Source: Megalopta genalis
Taxonomy: Eukaryota > Arthropoda > Insecta > Hymenoptera > Halictidae
NCBI RefSeq assembly: GCF_051020955.1
Contig: NC_135022.1
Location: 8,272,463-8,336,462, forward strand
Length of the DNA stretch: 64,000 nt
Direction: 5' to 3'
Part shown: positions 26,952 to 38,300 of the stretch, piece after piece
How positions within the stretch are numbered: position 1 is the first letter of the stretch
Layout of the letters: each line of letters starts with the position of its first letter
Notes under the pieces: generated by a model
Database searches by the model: none
The model's input: only the letters and a program-made list of their open reading frames with translations
Told to the model about the DNA's origin: nothing
Translations under genes and position numbers: made by a program

Positions 26952-29141
26952 ATGGCGGCTCTGCCCGGGGTGACCTTCTTTCCGACCACACTCGTGGGAC
27001 CAATTATGGATTCTTTTTCACTAACAACCGGGGAGGGGGGAAACGAGCGTGAGGGGGAGGTGCGCGGGCCTATCGTGCGCCTCAAGAGATGTACAGTGCC
27101 GGTGTCGCGGAGGCATTCTGCAACACGCGGCAAAAAGAGGACCGCAGCGGGCCTTGGTGAGTGCGATGAGGGCGAGGAGTCAGATTTCTCTGTCTCCTCC
27201 CACCACTCATCGCAGAGTGTCCCGGGCTCGTCTTCAGCGAGGAAGAGAGGACGGCCGCCGACGACCGGCGAATATGTTGGCCTCGCAGAGGCCAAACTTA
27301 GGCTGGCCGAGGCCTCGCAGTTGGAGGCCGAGGCAAGGGAGGTGGCGGCGATATTCGACCCGGGTGCCCCCGTGCCGAGACCATCGCGGTCGAGCGTTCC
27401 GCTCCCGGACGAGACGGATATCGCGGAAAATTTCCGCAACCGTCCGACGCGGGATGTCGCGGCCGCTATATTGGAGAGCCTGGATGAGGTGGCCAGGATC
27501 TCCGGCGTGTCAAAGGGGCTGAAGGGCAATTTGGCCCGCGCCTTGAGGGTGGCCGCCTTAAACGGCAGGGTAGGGGTGTCGGAGCTGGCAGTGAGGTCAG
27601 CTACCGACGCCACGCGTGTCCTGGAGGCCGAAAATGCCGTCCTCAGGGGGCAAATGACGGAGCTGCAGGCGGAGGTGGCCCGGCTCCGGCAGGTGGTGGA
27701 GGCGAGAACGGCTGCTGCCGCAATGCCTCCGCCACGGCGCCCGGGAGAGGGTTCAGTATCGCCGCCGATCGTCGGCGCCCGGGATTGCCATCGCTCCGGG
27801 CAAGAAAAGTCCTCGCCACCACCTGCGGCTGCGCCCGCAGATTTTCTGGCGCAAATAGGCGCCCTGATAGACGCCAAATTGGCGTCATTCAGGAGGGAGC
27901 TCGCGCCGCGAACGGACTCGGCCCTGCGATCGGTGGCCCCTGGGCCGTCCGTCCCCTCACAGTCTTCGGACAGGTTGGGGCGGAGGGCGAAGAAGAAGAA
28001 GAAAGGTGGGAAAGCTGGGGCGGCTAAAGCGGCCCAGACAGGGCCCGCTCGACCGCGAGCAGAATTGGCCCCACCCTCCGCCGCGCCACCACCCCAGGAG
28101 GCGTGGTCCCATGTGGTTGGCCGGAAGGCCAAAAAGGCGGCTGCCAGGGCCACTGCGGCCGCGAATAAAAAAGGACGGGTGGTCCCGGCGGCCCCCAGGA
28201 AGACACCCCTGCCTCCTCGACCGCCACGCACAGCAGCGGTTACCATAACGGTTCCGTCTGGCGTGGACATTACTTACGCGCAGGCGATGGCCACTGCCAG
28301 GTCCAAGGTGGACCTGGCAGAAATTGGCATCGCCTCGCTGCGGCCGCGAAGGGCGGTGACTGGGGGGTTAATTTTGGAGGTCCCTGGCACCGATGGGGCC
28401 GCCAAGGCCACCGTCCTCGCCACAAAAGTGGCGGAAGCGCTGGCAGGCACCGGCGTAAAGGTCGCGCGTCCGGTCAAAAAAGCTGACCTTAGGGTGCGCG
28501 GCCTGGTCGATTCGACCACGCCGGCGGAGGTCGCTGCGGCTGTTGCCCGCGTGGGCGGGTGCAGCGAGGGGGACATCAATACCGGCGAAATCCGGTCTTC
28601 CCCCTCGGGATTGGGCACCCTCTGGGTCCGATGTCCTGCCGCGGCCGCTCGCAGGGTTGCTGTCGCGGGCCGGATAACCGTCGGCTGGACCCAGGCAGCC
28701 GTGGAGGCCCTGAGTGCCCGGCCTCTGCAGTGTTACCGTTGCCTTGGTGTTGGCCACACCAGTCAGCGGTGCACTGCTGCCGAGGATAGGTCCGACTGCT
28801 GTTATAGATGCGGCAGTCGGGACCATAAGGTGGCAGCCTGTACGGCCACGCCCAATTGTCCGCTTTGTGCGGGCGCGGGCAAGCCGTCTGGTCACCGCCT
28901 CGGCAGCCGGGCATGTCCTGCCAGTGTGAGGCGAGGCAAGGTAGGCGGCCAAAGGCCGTCTGCCAGACTTAATAAAAAAGGGAAGGTAACCACGATGGCC
29001 CAGGCAGCGACCACCGTGGCCAGCAACGGAAAGGCAGCATCGCCTGATGCTACCGCCGCGCCCGCGTGGGCGGATGGGGCCACTAAAGTCCCAGACGCCA
29101 CCGCGTGCGCTGCCGTGACGGCGATGGACACGGCTGTGTAA
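26952..29141 (+). CDS. ORF1, Gag-like protein, copy G
   Basis: 729 residues, intact. After Met19 it reads DSFSLTTGEGG, one of several variants at this hypervariable spot. The lysine patch is LGRRAKKKKKGGK. All three knuckles are present. The C-terminus has ATACAAVTAMDTAV with a Cys also seen in N, and VTTMAQAATT in place of ETTMAKAATT. Confidence 0.9.
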   Translation: MAALPGVTFFPTTLVGPIMDSFSLTTGEGGNEREGEVRGPIVRLKRCTVPVSRRHSATRGKKRTAAGLGECDEGEESDFSVSSHHSSQSVPGSSSARKRGRPPTTGEYVGLAEAKLRLAEASQLEAEAREVAAIFDPGAPVPRPSRSSVPLPDETDIAENFRNRPTRDVAAAILESLDEVARISGVSKGLKGNLARALRVAALNGRVGVSELAVRSATDATRVLEAENAVLRGQMTELQAEVARLRQVVEARTAAAAMPPPRRPGEGSVSPPIVGARDCHRSGQEKSSPPPAAAPADFLAQIGALIDAKLASFRRELAPRTDSALRSVAPGPSVPSQSSDRLGRRAKKKKKGGKAGAAKAAQTGPARPRAELAPPSAAPPPQEAWSHVVGRKAKKAAARATAAANKKGRVVPAAPRKTPLPPRPPRTAAVTITVPSGVDITYAQAMATARSKVDLAEIGIASLRPRRAVTGGLILEVPGTDGAAKATVLATKVAEALAGTGVKVARPVKKADLRVRGLVDSTTPAEVAAAVARVGGCSEGDINTGEIRSSPSGLGTLWVRCPAAAARRVAVAGRITVGWTQAAVEALSARPLQCYRCLGVGHTSQRCTAAEDRSDCCYRCGSRDHKVAACTATPNCPLCAGAGKPSGHRLGSRACPASVRRGKVGGQRPSARLNKKGKVTTMAQAATTVASNGKAASPDATAAPAWADGATKVPDATACAAVTAMDTAV

Positions 29142-32100
29142 TGGGGCCCCCGGGCCCGATAATACAAGTTAACCTCAACTGCTCGGCCAGAGCGCAGGAC
29201 CTCCTGTTTCAATGCCTGGCCGAGCGGGGTGCCGGGTTGGCAGTCGTGGCGGAGCCGCACAGGGTCCCCAAACATCCACACTGGATGGGGGACTCGATTG
29301 GCTCCGCCGCGATTATTTGGGCTGGGAGGCCGGGGTCCCCGCCGTGCTCGCTTATCGAGCGCGGCCTGGGATACGTGGCCGTTGATTGGGGCGGCACCGC
29401 GGTTGTGGCGATATACGCACCTCCAAGGTGGTCCCTCGAAGAGTTTGAGCAGTATCTGGACGGGGTAGGGAGATGCGTCTCCCGCTGCCATCCCCGTCCG
29501 GTGCTGGTCCTGGGGGACTTCAATGCCAAGGCCACGGCTTGGGGTTCCCCCGGGACTGACTCGAGGGGTCGGGAGGTGCTGGATTGGGCGGCGGGACTCG
29601 AGCTCCGTCTCCTGAATACGGGCTCGGTCCATACGTGCGTGCGGCATAACGGGGGGTCCATCGTTGACCTTTCGTGGGCAACGCCCCCGGCCGCGCGCCG
29701 TATTGCGGGGTGGAGGGTGGCGGAAGGGGTCGAGACGTTGTCTGACCACAGATACATAGTTCTCGACCTCTCCGCCGCCCCACCATCAACACTCCGTCGT
29801 CGCCCCGCCGATGAAGTTTCGCCTCAGCCGCGGTGGGCGCTGAAGCGCCTCGACCAGGACGCTCTGATGGCGGCAGCCCACGTCGTGGCCTGGCCAGCAA
29901 CACCGACCAGGCCAGTCGACGGGAATGGGGAGGCCTATTGGTTCCGGTGCGCAATGACGTCGGTTTGCGACGTCGCCATGCCACGGGCCAGGGTCTTCCC
30001 GAGGAAGGCGGTGTACTGGTGGTCGCGCGAGATAGCGGAATTACGCACCGAGTGCGTTCGCGCGCGACGCCAGTACGCTCGCGCCCGTAGACGACGACGA
30101 ACGGACGACGTGCTGGCTGCCCAGCTGTACGGGCGATATCGGGAGAAGGTGGTCGCCCTGCAGCTGGCCATCAGGCGAGCGAAGGACCAGGCCTGGCGCG
30201 ATCTCCTCGGCTCTCTGAACCGAGATCCGTGGGGGCGCCCATACAAGATGGCATTGGGACGACTACGTCCCTGGGCGCCCCCCGTGACGGAGAGCCTGGA
30301 TCCGGGGCTGCTCGGGCGGGTCGTGGACGCTTTATTCCCCGTTAGCGGGGAGGCGTCCCGGCCCGTCCCTGAGCCAGAGGAACATGAGTGGTCCCCGGAT
30401 CTTGAGGTCGCGCCGGAGGAGATGGCCGGGGTCGTCAAATGTCTCCGGGGCAAGAATACAGCCCCGGGGCCGGACGGTATCCCCGGCCGGGTCTGGTTGC
30501 TCGCCGCGAGCGTCCTGGGGGAGAGGCTGAGGAGCCTCTACTCTGGACTCCTGAGGTCGGGGACATTCCCCGACCTATGGAGAGAAAGTCGGATGGTCCT
30601 CTTGAGGAAGGATGGGAGGCCGGGGGATTCTCCCTCCGCGTACCGGCCCATTTGTCTCCTGGATGAGGCGGGCAAGATCTTCGAGAAGATCATTGTTGCC
30701 CGCCTCTCCAGACACCTGTCCCGCGACGGCCCAGATCTGGCGGACTGCCAGTTTGGCTTCCGGGAGGGGCGATCGACGGTCGACGCTATCGACCGTCTCA
30801 AGTCCCTCTCGGACAATGCCGTGGCAAGGGGCGGGGTGTGCTTGGCGGTGTCCATTGACATCGTCAATGCGTTCAACACCCTGCCCTGGTCCGCCATCAG
30901 GGGGGCCCTCGTCGATCACCAGGTGCCTCCCTATCTGACGCGGGTGATCGGGGCCTACCTGCGGGACAGGTGGGTCGAATACCCGGGCCGGTGCGGGATG
31001 ATACGGAGGGAGGTGGACCGCGGGGTCCCGCAGGGGTCCGTTTTAGGGCCGCTCCTGTGGGACCTGGGTTACAACGCGGTCCTGGAGAAGGCCTCCCTGC
31101 CCGACGGTGCCACCCTCGTCTGCTACGCGGACGACACGTTGGTGGTCGTCGTCGGGAGTACCTTCGAGAGGACCATCCGACGAGCAGAGGTTGCGGTGAC
31201 AGCCGTCGTCGCGAGGATCCGCGATCTGGGGCTGAAAATAGCCCCGGAGAAGGCCGAGGCTGTCTGGTTTCACGGACGGCCTCGGTCTCGGCCACCGGCC
31301 AGATCGTGGATCCGGGTTGGAGAAGCCTGCGTAGAGGTGAAGTCCGAGTTGAAATATCTCGGACTGATCCTCGACAGCCGCTGGAGCTTCGATGCGCATC
31401 TCGACCGTCTCGTCCCCCGAGTCGAAAAGGCGGCGGCCTCTTTGGGTCGCCTGCTGCCCAACCTCGGGGGACCGGGAGATTTGGTGCGCCGCCTATACCT
31501 GGGCGTGGTGCGGTCTATGGCCTTATACGGTGCCCCAATATGGGCGCCGTACGTGATGAACAACCGGCGCAACACGCTGTCGTTGCGCCGAGTGCAGAGG
31601 CGGATGGCCATCCGCCTCATAAGAGGTTACCGCACCACGTCTACCGTGGCGGCGCTTGCTCTGGCGGGAGAACTTCCCTTCGAGCTTCAGGCGGCGGTGC
31701 GCGCCTATGTTTATAGGCGCACAAGCATCGCCAGCCGTGCTCGAGGGGCCCCGCCGGAGCGAGAGACGGTCGAGGGCTTCGAGCTCCAGGCCCGGCGACT
31801 AGCGCTCGCCAGATGGCGTGCCGAGCTTTGCTCCCACGCCGGCGAGCGCGTCCCCGGGGCTCTCCTGCCGCACTTCACCTCGTGGCGGGAGAGACGGCAT
31901 GGCAGGCTCTCCTACCGAGCGACGCAGGTGTTCACCGGGCATGGCTGCTTCGGTGTCTACCTGTGTCGCATCGGGCGGGAAGCGACGACGGTGTGCCACC
32001 ATTGTGGCGCGGAGGAAGACTCGGCGCAGCACACGCTGGAGGAATGTCCCGCCTTTTCAGCGCTGCGCCGAGTCCTAAAACGAGAAGTCGGCCGCGACCT

Positions 32101-32284
32101 CGCACTCTCCAGCCTAGTTGGGGCCATGCTGGAGGGCCCGGGGAAGTGGGCGGCAGCAATCTCTTTCTGCGAGGAGGTTATGTCGCGGAAGGAGGCTGCC
32201 GAGCGGGATCGGGAGCTTACAGATCCCGCCCGACGTGCCCGGGGACGGCGTGCGCGCCCGCGCCGAGAAACCCCGGGCAGCTGA
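29141..32284 (+). CDS. ORF2, endonuclease-reverse transcriptase, copy G
   Basis: 1047 residues from the ATG of TAATG at 29141. The frame is also open upstream to 29105, but the stop-start junction shared with all copies decides the start. All catalytic motifs are intact. Local changes: VVVVGSTFER after YADD, YVMNNRRNTLSLRRVQ in the C-terminal half and RFRCAMTS for RFRGAMTS. Confidence 0.93.
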   Translation: MGPPGPIIQVNLNCSARAQDLLFQCLAERGAGLAVVAEPHRVPKHPHWMGDSIGSAAIIWAGRPGSPPCSLIERGLGYVAVDWGGTAVVAIYAPPRWSLEEFEQYLDGVGRCVSRCHPRPVLVLGDFNAKATAWGSPGTDSRGREVLDWAAGLELRLLNTGSVHTCVRHNGGSIVDLSWATPPAARRIAGWRVAEGVETLSDHRYIVLDLSAAPPSTLRRRPADEVSPQPRWALKRLDQDALMAAAHVVAWPATPTRPVDGNGEAYWFRCAMTSVCDVAMPRARVFPRKAVYWWSREIAELRTECVRARRQYARARRRRRTDDVLAAQLYGRYREKVVALQLAIRRAKDQAWRDLLGSLNRDPWGRPYKMALGRLRPWAPPVTESLDPGLLGRVVDALFPVSGEASRPVPEPEEHEWSPDLEVAPEEMAGVVKCLRGKNTAPGPDGIPGRVWLLAASVLGERLRSLYSGLLRSGTFPDLWRESRMVLLRKDGRPGDSPSAYRPICLLDEAGKIFEKIIVARLSRHLSRDGPDLADCQFGFREGRSTVDAIDRLKSLSDNAVARGGVCLAVSIDIVNAFNTLPWSAIRGALVDHQVPPYLTRVIGAYLRDRWVEYPGRCGMIRREVDRGVPQGSVLGPLLWDLGYNAVLEKASLPDGATLVCYADDTLVVVVGSTFERTIRRAEVAVTAVVARIRDLGLKIAPEKAEAVWFHGRPRSRPPARSWIRVGEACVEVKSELKYLGLILDSRWSFDAHLDRLVPRVEKAAASLGRLLPNLGGPGDLVRRLYLGVVRSMALYGAPIWAPYVMNNRRNTLSLRRVQRRMAIRLIRGYRTTSTVAALALAGELPFELQAAVRAYVYRRTSIASRARGAPPERETVEGFELQARRLALARWRAELCSHAGERVPGALLPHFTSWRERRHGRLSYRATQVFTGHGCFGVYLCRIGREATTVCHHCGAEEDSAQHTLEECPAFSALRRVLKREVGRDLALSSLVGAMLEGPGKWAAAISFCEEVMSRKEAAERDRELTDPARRARGRRARPRRETPGS

Positions 32285-32818
32285 GAGTAGGCGGGCGGCG
32301 GGTGTACCAGAACATGCTGGTTTCATTGCCCGCCGCCCGCCAACAGAGGAGGACCTCCCCTGTTGTGAGTGGGGGATGACGAGTCGCCTGAAGGAGGCGA
32401 GGGCTAATTGCGATCCTCCTCCAATATACTCGTCGTCCCCCCGGCGGCCGCTGTGATCAGGGCGGGGGCCCTGGTCACCTATCGCGCGGTCGCCGTGTCG
32501 GGGCGGTGCGGGTTGCGACCCCTCGCGCCGCCGAATTTAAATGGATTTTAGGGGGGAGGATTTATCTCCCCCCGGGACGCGGCCGGCCATCGTTACCACC
32601 TTGATGGCCGGCCAGGCGAGGGGGAGCCGCGGTAGTGTTCTTCAAGAGTTCCCGTGGCTCCCCCGTTGAATCGCCAGCGATCGGTCCTGCGTCCTCAGGT
32701 CGCCGTGGAGGTTTTAGTGGGTCAAACCCCACACTACCCTCGTCCCGCTCCCCCGGGCGGGGCGGGGGTGTCTGGCGAGCAGATTTCCTCCACGTAAAAT
32801 AAAAAAAAAAAAAAAAAA

Positions 32819-32832
32819 GGTTATGTCAAGGT
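32819..32832 (+). repeat. 11-bp target repeat between G and H
   Basis: GGTTATGTCAAGGT, one unit plus three bases. Confidence 0.8.
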
Positions 32833-32933
32833 TCCCCCCCATGTCCGCTACCTTGTCGTGGTGGGGGGGCTTCGTGCCCTAATGATCCTCAAGGCTGTGC
32901 CGGCGGGGAATTTATTCCCTGGCAGGTTCTACC

Positions 32934-33071
32934 ATGCCGGAGTGGCTTGAGGTGAGGGGCCAACTAAAGTCGGACACATACCGTAAACCTGTGGTCATGA
33001 TTTACAGGAACGGGGGTCTTGCCTTAACCGGCCGGGCCGCGAGGATGACAACCTCTCTAAAAAATCCCTAG
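32934..33071 (+). CDS. Upstream ORF 2, 45 codons, copy H
   Basis: Same frame and length as in the other copies. One amino-acid change, Phe to Ile in VVMFYRNG (ATGATTTAC). Confidence 0.33.
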   Translation: MPEWLEVRGQLKSDTYRKPVVMIYRNGGLALTGRAARMTTSLKNP

Positions 33072-33203
33072 CCCCAAGCAGTGTTGCGCGGTGATGAGGG
33101 TGTAGCTGGAGTAAGCGCCAGCTATGGTTGGTGGGTGCACCAATCTTTAGCGGACAACCCCGGGGTACCTGGCGACCCCCGGGTGTATTAGCCTTCCCCG
33201 GGT

Positions 33204-35393
33204 ATGGCGGCTCTGCCCGGGGTGACCTTCTTTCCGACCACACTCGTGGGACCAATTATGGATTCTTTTTCAATTACAACCGGGGAGGGGGGAAACGAGC
33301 GTGAGGTGGAGGTGCGCGGGCCTATTGTGCGCCTCAAAAGATGTGCAGAGCCGGTGTCGCGGAGGCATTCTGCAACACGCGGCAAAAAGAGGACCGCAGC
33401 GGGCCTTGGTGAGTGCGATGAGGGGGAGGAGTCAGATTTCTCTGTCTCCTCAAACCACTCATCGCAGAGTGTCCCGGGCTCGTCGTCAGCGAGGAAGAGG
33501 GGACGGCCGCCGACGACCGGCGAATATGTTGGCCTCGCAGAGGCCAAACTTAGGCTGGCCGAGGCTTCGCAGCTGGAGGCCGAGGCAAGGGAGGTGGCGG
33601 CGATATTCGACCCGGGTGCCCCCGTGCCGAGACCATCGCGGTCGAGCGTCCCACTCCCGGACGAGACGGATATCGCGGAAAATTTCCGCAACCGTCCGAC
33701 GCGGGATGTCGCGGCCGCTATATTGGAGAGCCTGGATGAGGTGGCCAGGATCTCCGGCGTGTCAAAGGGGCTGAAGGGCAATTTGGCCCGCGCCCTGAGG
33801 GTGGCCGCCTTAAACGGCAGGGTAGGGGTGTCGGAGCTGGCAGTGAGGTCAGCTACCGACGCCACGCGTGTCCTGGAGGCCGAAAATGCCGTCCTCAGGG
33901 GGCAAATGACGGAGCTGCAGGCGGAGGTGGCCCGGCTCCGGCAGGTGGTGGAGGCGAGAACGGCTGCTGCCGCAATGCCTCCGCCGCCACGCCCGGGAGA
34001 GGGCTCAGTATCGCCGCCGATCGTCGGCGCCCGGGATTGCCATCGCTCCCGGCAAGAAAAGTCCTCGCCACCACCTGCGGCTGCGCCCGCAGATTTTCTG
34101 GCGCAAATAGGCGCCCTGATAGACGCCAAATTGGCGTCATTCAGGAGGGAGCTCGCGCCGCGAACGGACTCGGCCCTGCGATCGGTGGCCCCTGGGCCGT
34201 CCGTCCCCGCACAGTCTTCGGACAGGGTGGGGCGCAGGGCGAAGAAGAAGAAGAAAGGTGGGAAAGCTGGGGCGGCTATAGCGACCCAGACGGAGCCCGC
34301 TCGACCGCGAGCAGAATCGGCGCTACCCTCTGCCGCGCCACCACCCCAGGAGGCGTGGTCCCAGGTGGTTGGCCGGAAGGCCAAAAAGGCGGCTGCCAAG
34401 GCCACTGCGGCCGCGAATAAAAAAGGACGGGTGGTCCCGGCGGCCCCCAGGAAGACACCCCTGCCTCCTCGACCGCCACGCACAGCAGCGGTTACCATAA
34501 CGGTTCCGTCTGGCGTGGACATTACTTACGCGCAGGCGATGGCCACTGCCAGGTCCAAGGTGGACCTGGCAGAAATTGGCATCGCCTCGCTGAGGCCGCG
34601 AAGGGCGGTGACTGGGTGGTTAATTTTGGAGGTCCCTGGCACCGATGGGGCCGCCAAGGCCACCGTCCTCGCCACAAAAGTGGCGGAAGCGCTGGCAGGC
34701 ACCGGCGTAAAGGTCGCGCGTCCGGTCAAAAAAGCTGACCTTAGGGTGCGCGGCCTGGTCGATTCGACCACGCCGGCGGAGGTCGCTGCGGCTGTTGCCT
34801 GCGTGGGCGGGTGCAGCGAGGGAGACATCAATACCGGCGAAATCCGGTCTTCCCCCTCGGGATTGGGCACCCTCTGGGTCCGATGTCCTGCCGCGGCCGC
34901 TCGCAAGGTTGCTGTCGCGGGCCGGATAACCGTCGGCTGGACCCAGGCAGCCGTGGAGGCCCTGAGTGCCCGGCCTCTGCAGTGTTACCGTTGCCTTGGT
35001 GTTGGCCACACCGGTCAGCGGTGCACTTCGGCCGAGGATAGGTCCGACTGCTGCTATAGATGCGGCAGTCGGGACCATAAGGTGGCAGCCTGTACGGCCA
35101 CGCCCAATTGTCCCCTTTGTGCGGGCGCGGGCAAGCCGTCTGGTCACCGCCTCGGCAGCCGGGCATGTCCTGCCAGTGCGGGGCGGGGCAGGGGAGGCGG
35201 CCAAAGGCCGTCTGCCAGATTAAATAAAAAGAGGAAGGAAACCACGATGGCCAAGGCAGCGACCACCGTGGCCAGCAACGAAAAGGCGGCACCGCCTGAT
35301 GCTACCGCCGCGCCCGCGTGGGCGGATGGGGCCACTAAAGTCCCAGACGCCACCGCATCCGCGGCCGTGACGGCGATGGACACGGCTGTGTAA
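33204..35393 (+). CDS. ORF1, Gag-like protein, copy H
   Basis: 729 residues, intact, with DSFSITTGEGG after Met19. Unusual private changes: TGWLILEV for TGGLILEV and VACVGGCSEG for VARVGGCSEG, both in the otherwise invariant domain before the knuckles. The first knuckle reads LGVGHTGQRC; spacing is kept in all three. Confidence 0.9.
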   Translation: MAALPGVTFFPTTLVGPIMDSFSITTGEGGNEREVEVRGPIVRLKRCAEPVSRRHSATRGKKRTAAGLGECDEGEESDFSVSSNHSSQSVPGSSSARKRGRPPTTGEYVGLAEAKLRLAEASQLEAEAREVAAIFDPGAPVPRPSRSSVPLPDETDIAENFRNRPTRDVAAAILESLDEVARISGVSKGLKGNLARALRVAALNGRVGVSELAVRSATDATRVLEAENAVLRGQMTELQAEVARLRQVVEARTAAAAMPPPPRPGEGSVSPPIVGARDCHRSRQEKSSPPPAAAPADFLAQIGALIDAKLASFRRELAPRTDSALRSVAPGPSVPAQSSDRVGRRAKKKKKGGKAGAAIATQTEPARPRAESALPSAAPPPQEAWSQVVGRKAKKAAAKATAAANKKGRVVPAAPRKTPLPPRPPRTAAVTITVPSGVDITYAQAMATARSKVDLAEIGIASLRPRRAVTGWLILEVPGTDGAAKATVLATKVAEALAGTGVKVARPVKKADLRVRGLVDSTTPAEVAAAVACVGGCSEGDINTGEIRSSPSGLGTLWVRCPAAAARKVAVAGRITVGWTQAAVEALSARPLQCYRCLGVGHTGQRCTSAEDRSDCCYRCGSRDHKVAACTATPNCPLCAGAGKPSGHRLGSRACPASAGRGRGGGQRPSARLNKKRKETTMAKAATTVASNEKAAPPDATAAPAWADGATKVPDATASAAVTAMDTAV

Positions 35394-38300
35394 TGGGGCC
35401 CCCGGGCCCGATAATACAAGTTAACCTCAACTGCTCGGCCAGAGCGCAGGACCTCCTGTTTCAATGCATGGCCGAGCGGGGTGCCGGGTTGGCAGTCGTG
35501 GCGGAGCCGCACAGGGTCCCCAAACATCCACACTGGATGGGGGACTCGATTGGCTCCGCCGCGATTATTTGGGCTGGGAGGCCGGGGCCCCCGCCGTGCT
35601 CGCTTATCGAGCGCGGCCTGGGATACGTGGCCGTTGATTGGGGCGGCACCGCGGTTGTGGCGATATACGCACCTCCAAGGTGGTCCCTCGGAGAGTTTGA
35701 GCAGTATCTGGACGGGGTAGGGAGATGCGTCTCCCGCTGCCATCCCCGTCCGGTGCTGGTCCTGGGGGACTTCAATGCCAAGGCCACGGCTTGGGGTTCT
35801 CCCGGGACTGACTCGAGGGGCCGGGAGGTGCTGGATTGGGCGGCGGGACTGGAGCTCCGTCTCCTGAACACGGGCTCGGTCCATACGTGCGTGCGGCATA
35901 ACGGGGGGTCCATCGTTGACCTTTCGTGGGCAACACCCCCGGCTGCGCGCCGTATTACGGGGTGGAGGGTGGCGGAAGGGGTCGAGACGTTGTCTGACCA
36001 TAGATACATAGTTCTCGACCTCTCCGCCGCCCCACCATCGACACCCCGTCGTCGCCCCGCCGATGACGTATCGCCTCAGCCGCGGTGGGCGCTGAAGCGC
36101 CTCGACCAGGACGCTCTGATGGCGGCAGTCCACGTCGTGGCCTGGCCAGCAACACCGGCGGGGCAAGTCGACGGGAATGGGGAGGCCCGTTGGTTCCGGG
36201 GCGCAATGACGTCGGTTTGCGACGTCGCCATGCCACGGGCCAGGGTCTTCCCGAGGAAGGCGGTGTACTGGTGGTCGCGCGAGATAGCGGAATTACGCAC
36301 CGAGTGCGTTCGCGCGCGACGCCAGTACGCTCGCGCCCGTCGACGACGACGAACGGACGACGTGCTGGCTGCCCAGCTGTACGGGCTATATCGGGAGAAT
36401 GTGGTCGCCATGCAGCTGGCCATCAGGCGGGCAAAGGGCCAGGCCTGGCGCGATCTCCTCGGCTCTCTGAACCGAGATCCGTGGGGGCGCCCATACAAGA
36501 TGGCATTGGGACGATTACGCCCCTGGGCGCCCCCCGTGACGGAGAGCCTGGATCCGGGGCTGCTCGGGCGGGTCGTGGACGCTTTATTCCCCGTTAGCGT
36601 GGCGGCGTCCCGTCCCGTCCCTGAGCCAGAGGAACATGAGTGGTCCCCGGATCTTGAGGTCGCGCCGGAGGAGATGGCCGGGGTCGTCAAATGGCTCCGG
36701 GGCAAGAATACCGCCCCGGGGCCGGACGGTATCCCCGGCCGGGTCTGGTTGCTCGCCGCGAGCGTCCTGGGGGAGAGGCTGAGGAGCCTCTACTCTGGGC
36801 TCCTGAGGTCGGGGACGTTCCCCGACCTATGGAGAGAAAGTCGGATGGTCCTCTTGAGGAAGGATGGGAGGCCGGGGGATTCTCCCTCCGCGTACCGGCC
36901 CATTTGTCTCCTGGATGAGGCGGGCAAGATCTTCGAGAAGATCATTGTTGCCCGCCTCTCCAGACACCTGTCCCGCGACGGCCCAGATCTGGCGGACTGC
37001 CAGTTTGGCTTCCGGGAGGGGCGATCGACGGTCGACGCTATCGACCGTCTCAAGTCCCTCTCGGACAATGCCGTGGCAAGGGGCGGGGTGTGCTTGGCGG
37101 TGTCCATTGACATCGTCAATGCGTTCAACACCCTGCCCTGGTCCGCCATTAGGGAGGCCCTCGTCGATCACCAGGTGCCTCCCTATCTGAGGCGGGTGAT
37201 CGGGGCCTACCTGCGGGACAGGTGGGTTGAATACCCGGGCCGGTGCGGGATGATACGGAGGGAAGTGGACCGCGGGGTCCCGCAGGGGTCCGTTTTAGGA
37301 CCGCTCCTGTGGGACCTTGGTTACAACGCGGTCCTGGAAAAGGCCTCCCTGCCCGACGGTGCCACCCTCGTCTGCTACGCGGACGACACGTTGGTGGTCG
37401 CCGTCGGGAGTACCTTCGAGAGGACCATCCGACGTGCTGAGGTTGCGGTGGCAGCCGTCGTCGCGAGGATCCGCGATCTGGGGCTGAAAATAGCCCCCGA
37501 GAAGGCCGAGGCTGTCTGGTTCCACGGACGGCCTCGGTCTCGGCCACCGGCCAGATCGTGGATCCGGGTTGGAGAAGCCTGCGTCGAGGTGAAGTCCGAG
37601 TTGAAATATCTCGGACTGATCCTCGACAGCCGCTGGGGCTTCGATGCGCATCTCGACCGTCTCGTCCCCCGAGTCGAAAAGGCGGCGGCCTCTTTGGGCC
37701 GCCTGCTGCCCAACCTCGGGGGACCGGGAGATTTGGTGCGCCGCCTATACCTGGGCGTGGTGCGGTCTATGGCCTTATACGGTGCCCCAATATGGGCGCC
37801 GTACGTGATGACCAGCCGGCGCAACACGCTGCTGTTGCGCCGGCTGCAGAGGCGGATGGCCATCCGCCTCATAAGAGGTTACCGCACCACGTCTACCGTG
37901 GCGGCGCTTGCTCTGGCGGGAGAGCTTCCCTTCGAGCTTCAGGCGGCGGTGCGCGCCTATGTTTATAGGCGCACAAGCATCGCCAGCCGTGCTCGAGGGT
38001 CCCCGCCGGAGCGAGAGACGGTCGAGGGCTTCGAGCTCCAGGCCCGGCGACTAGCGCTCGCCAGATGGCGTGCCGAGCTTTGCTCCCACGCCGGCGAGCG
38101 CGTCCCCGGGGCTCTCCTGCCGCACTTCACCTCGTGGCGGGAGAGACGGCATGGCAGGCTCTCCTACCGTGCGACGCAGGTGTTCACCGGGCATGGCTGC
38201 TTCGGTGTCTACCTGTGTCGCATCGGGCGGGAAGCGACGACGGTGTGCCACCACTGTGGCGCGGAGGAAGACTCGGCGCAGCACACGCTGGAGGAATGTC

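Larger units (their letters stand above)
26582..32818 (+). mobile_element. SART-like retrotransposon, copy G (full length)
   Basis: Complete copy. The 5' end has six C instead of seven and GGGAGGG in place of G7, which breaks the terminal helix. The leader has AAGCACCAGCT in the hairpin loop. Poly(A) ends at 32818. Confidence 0.9.
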
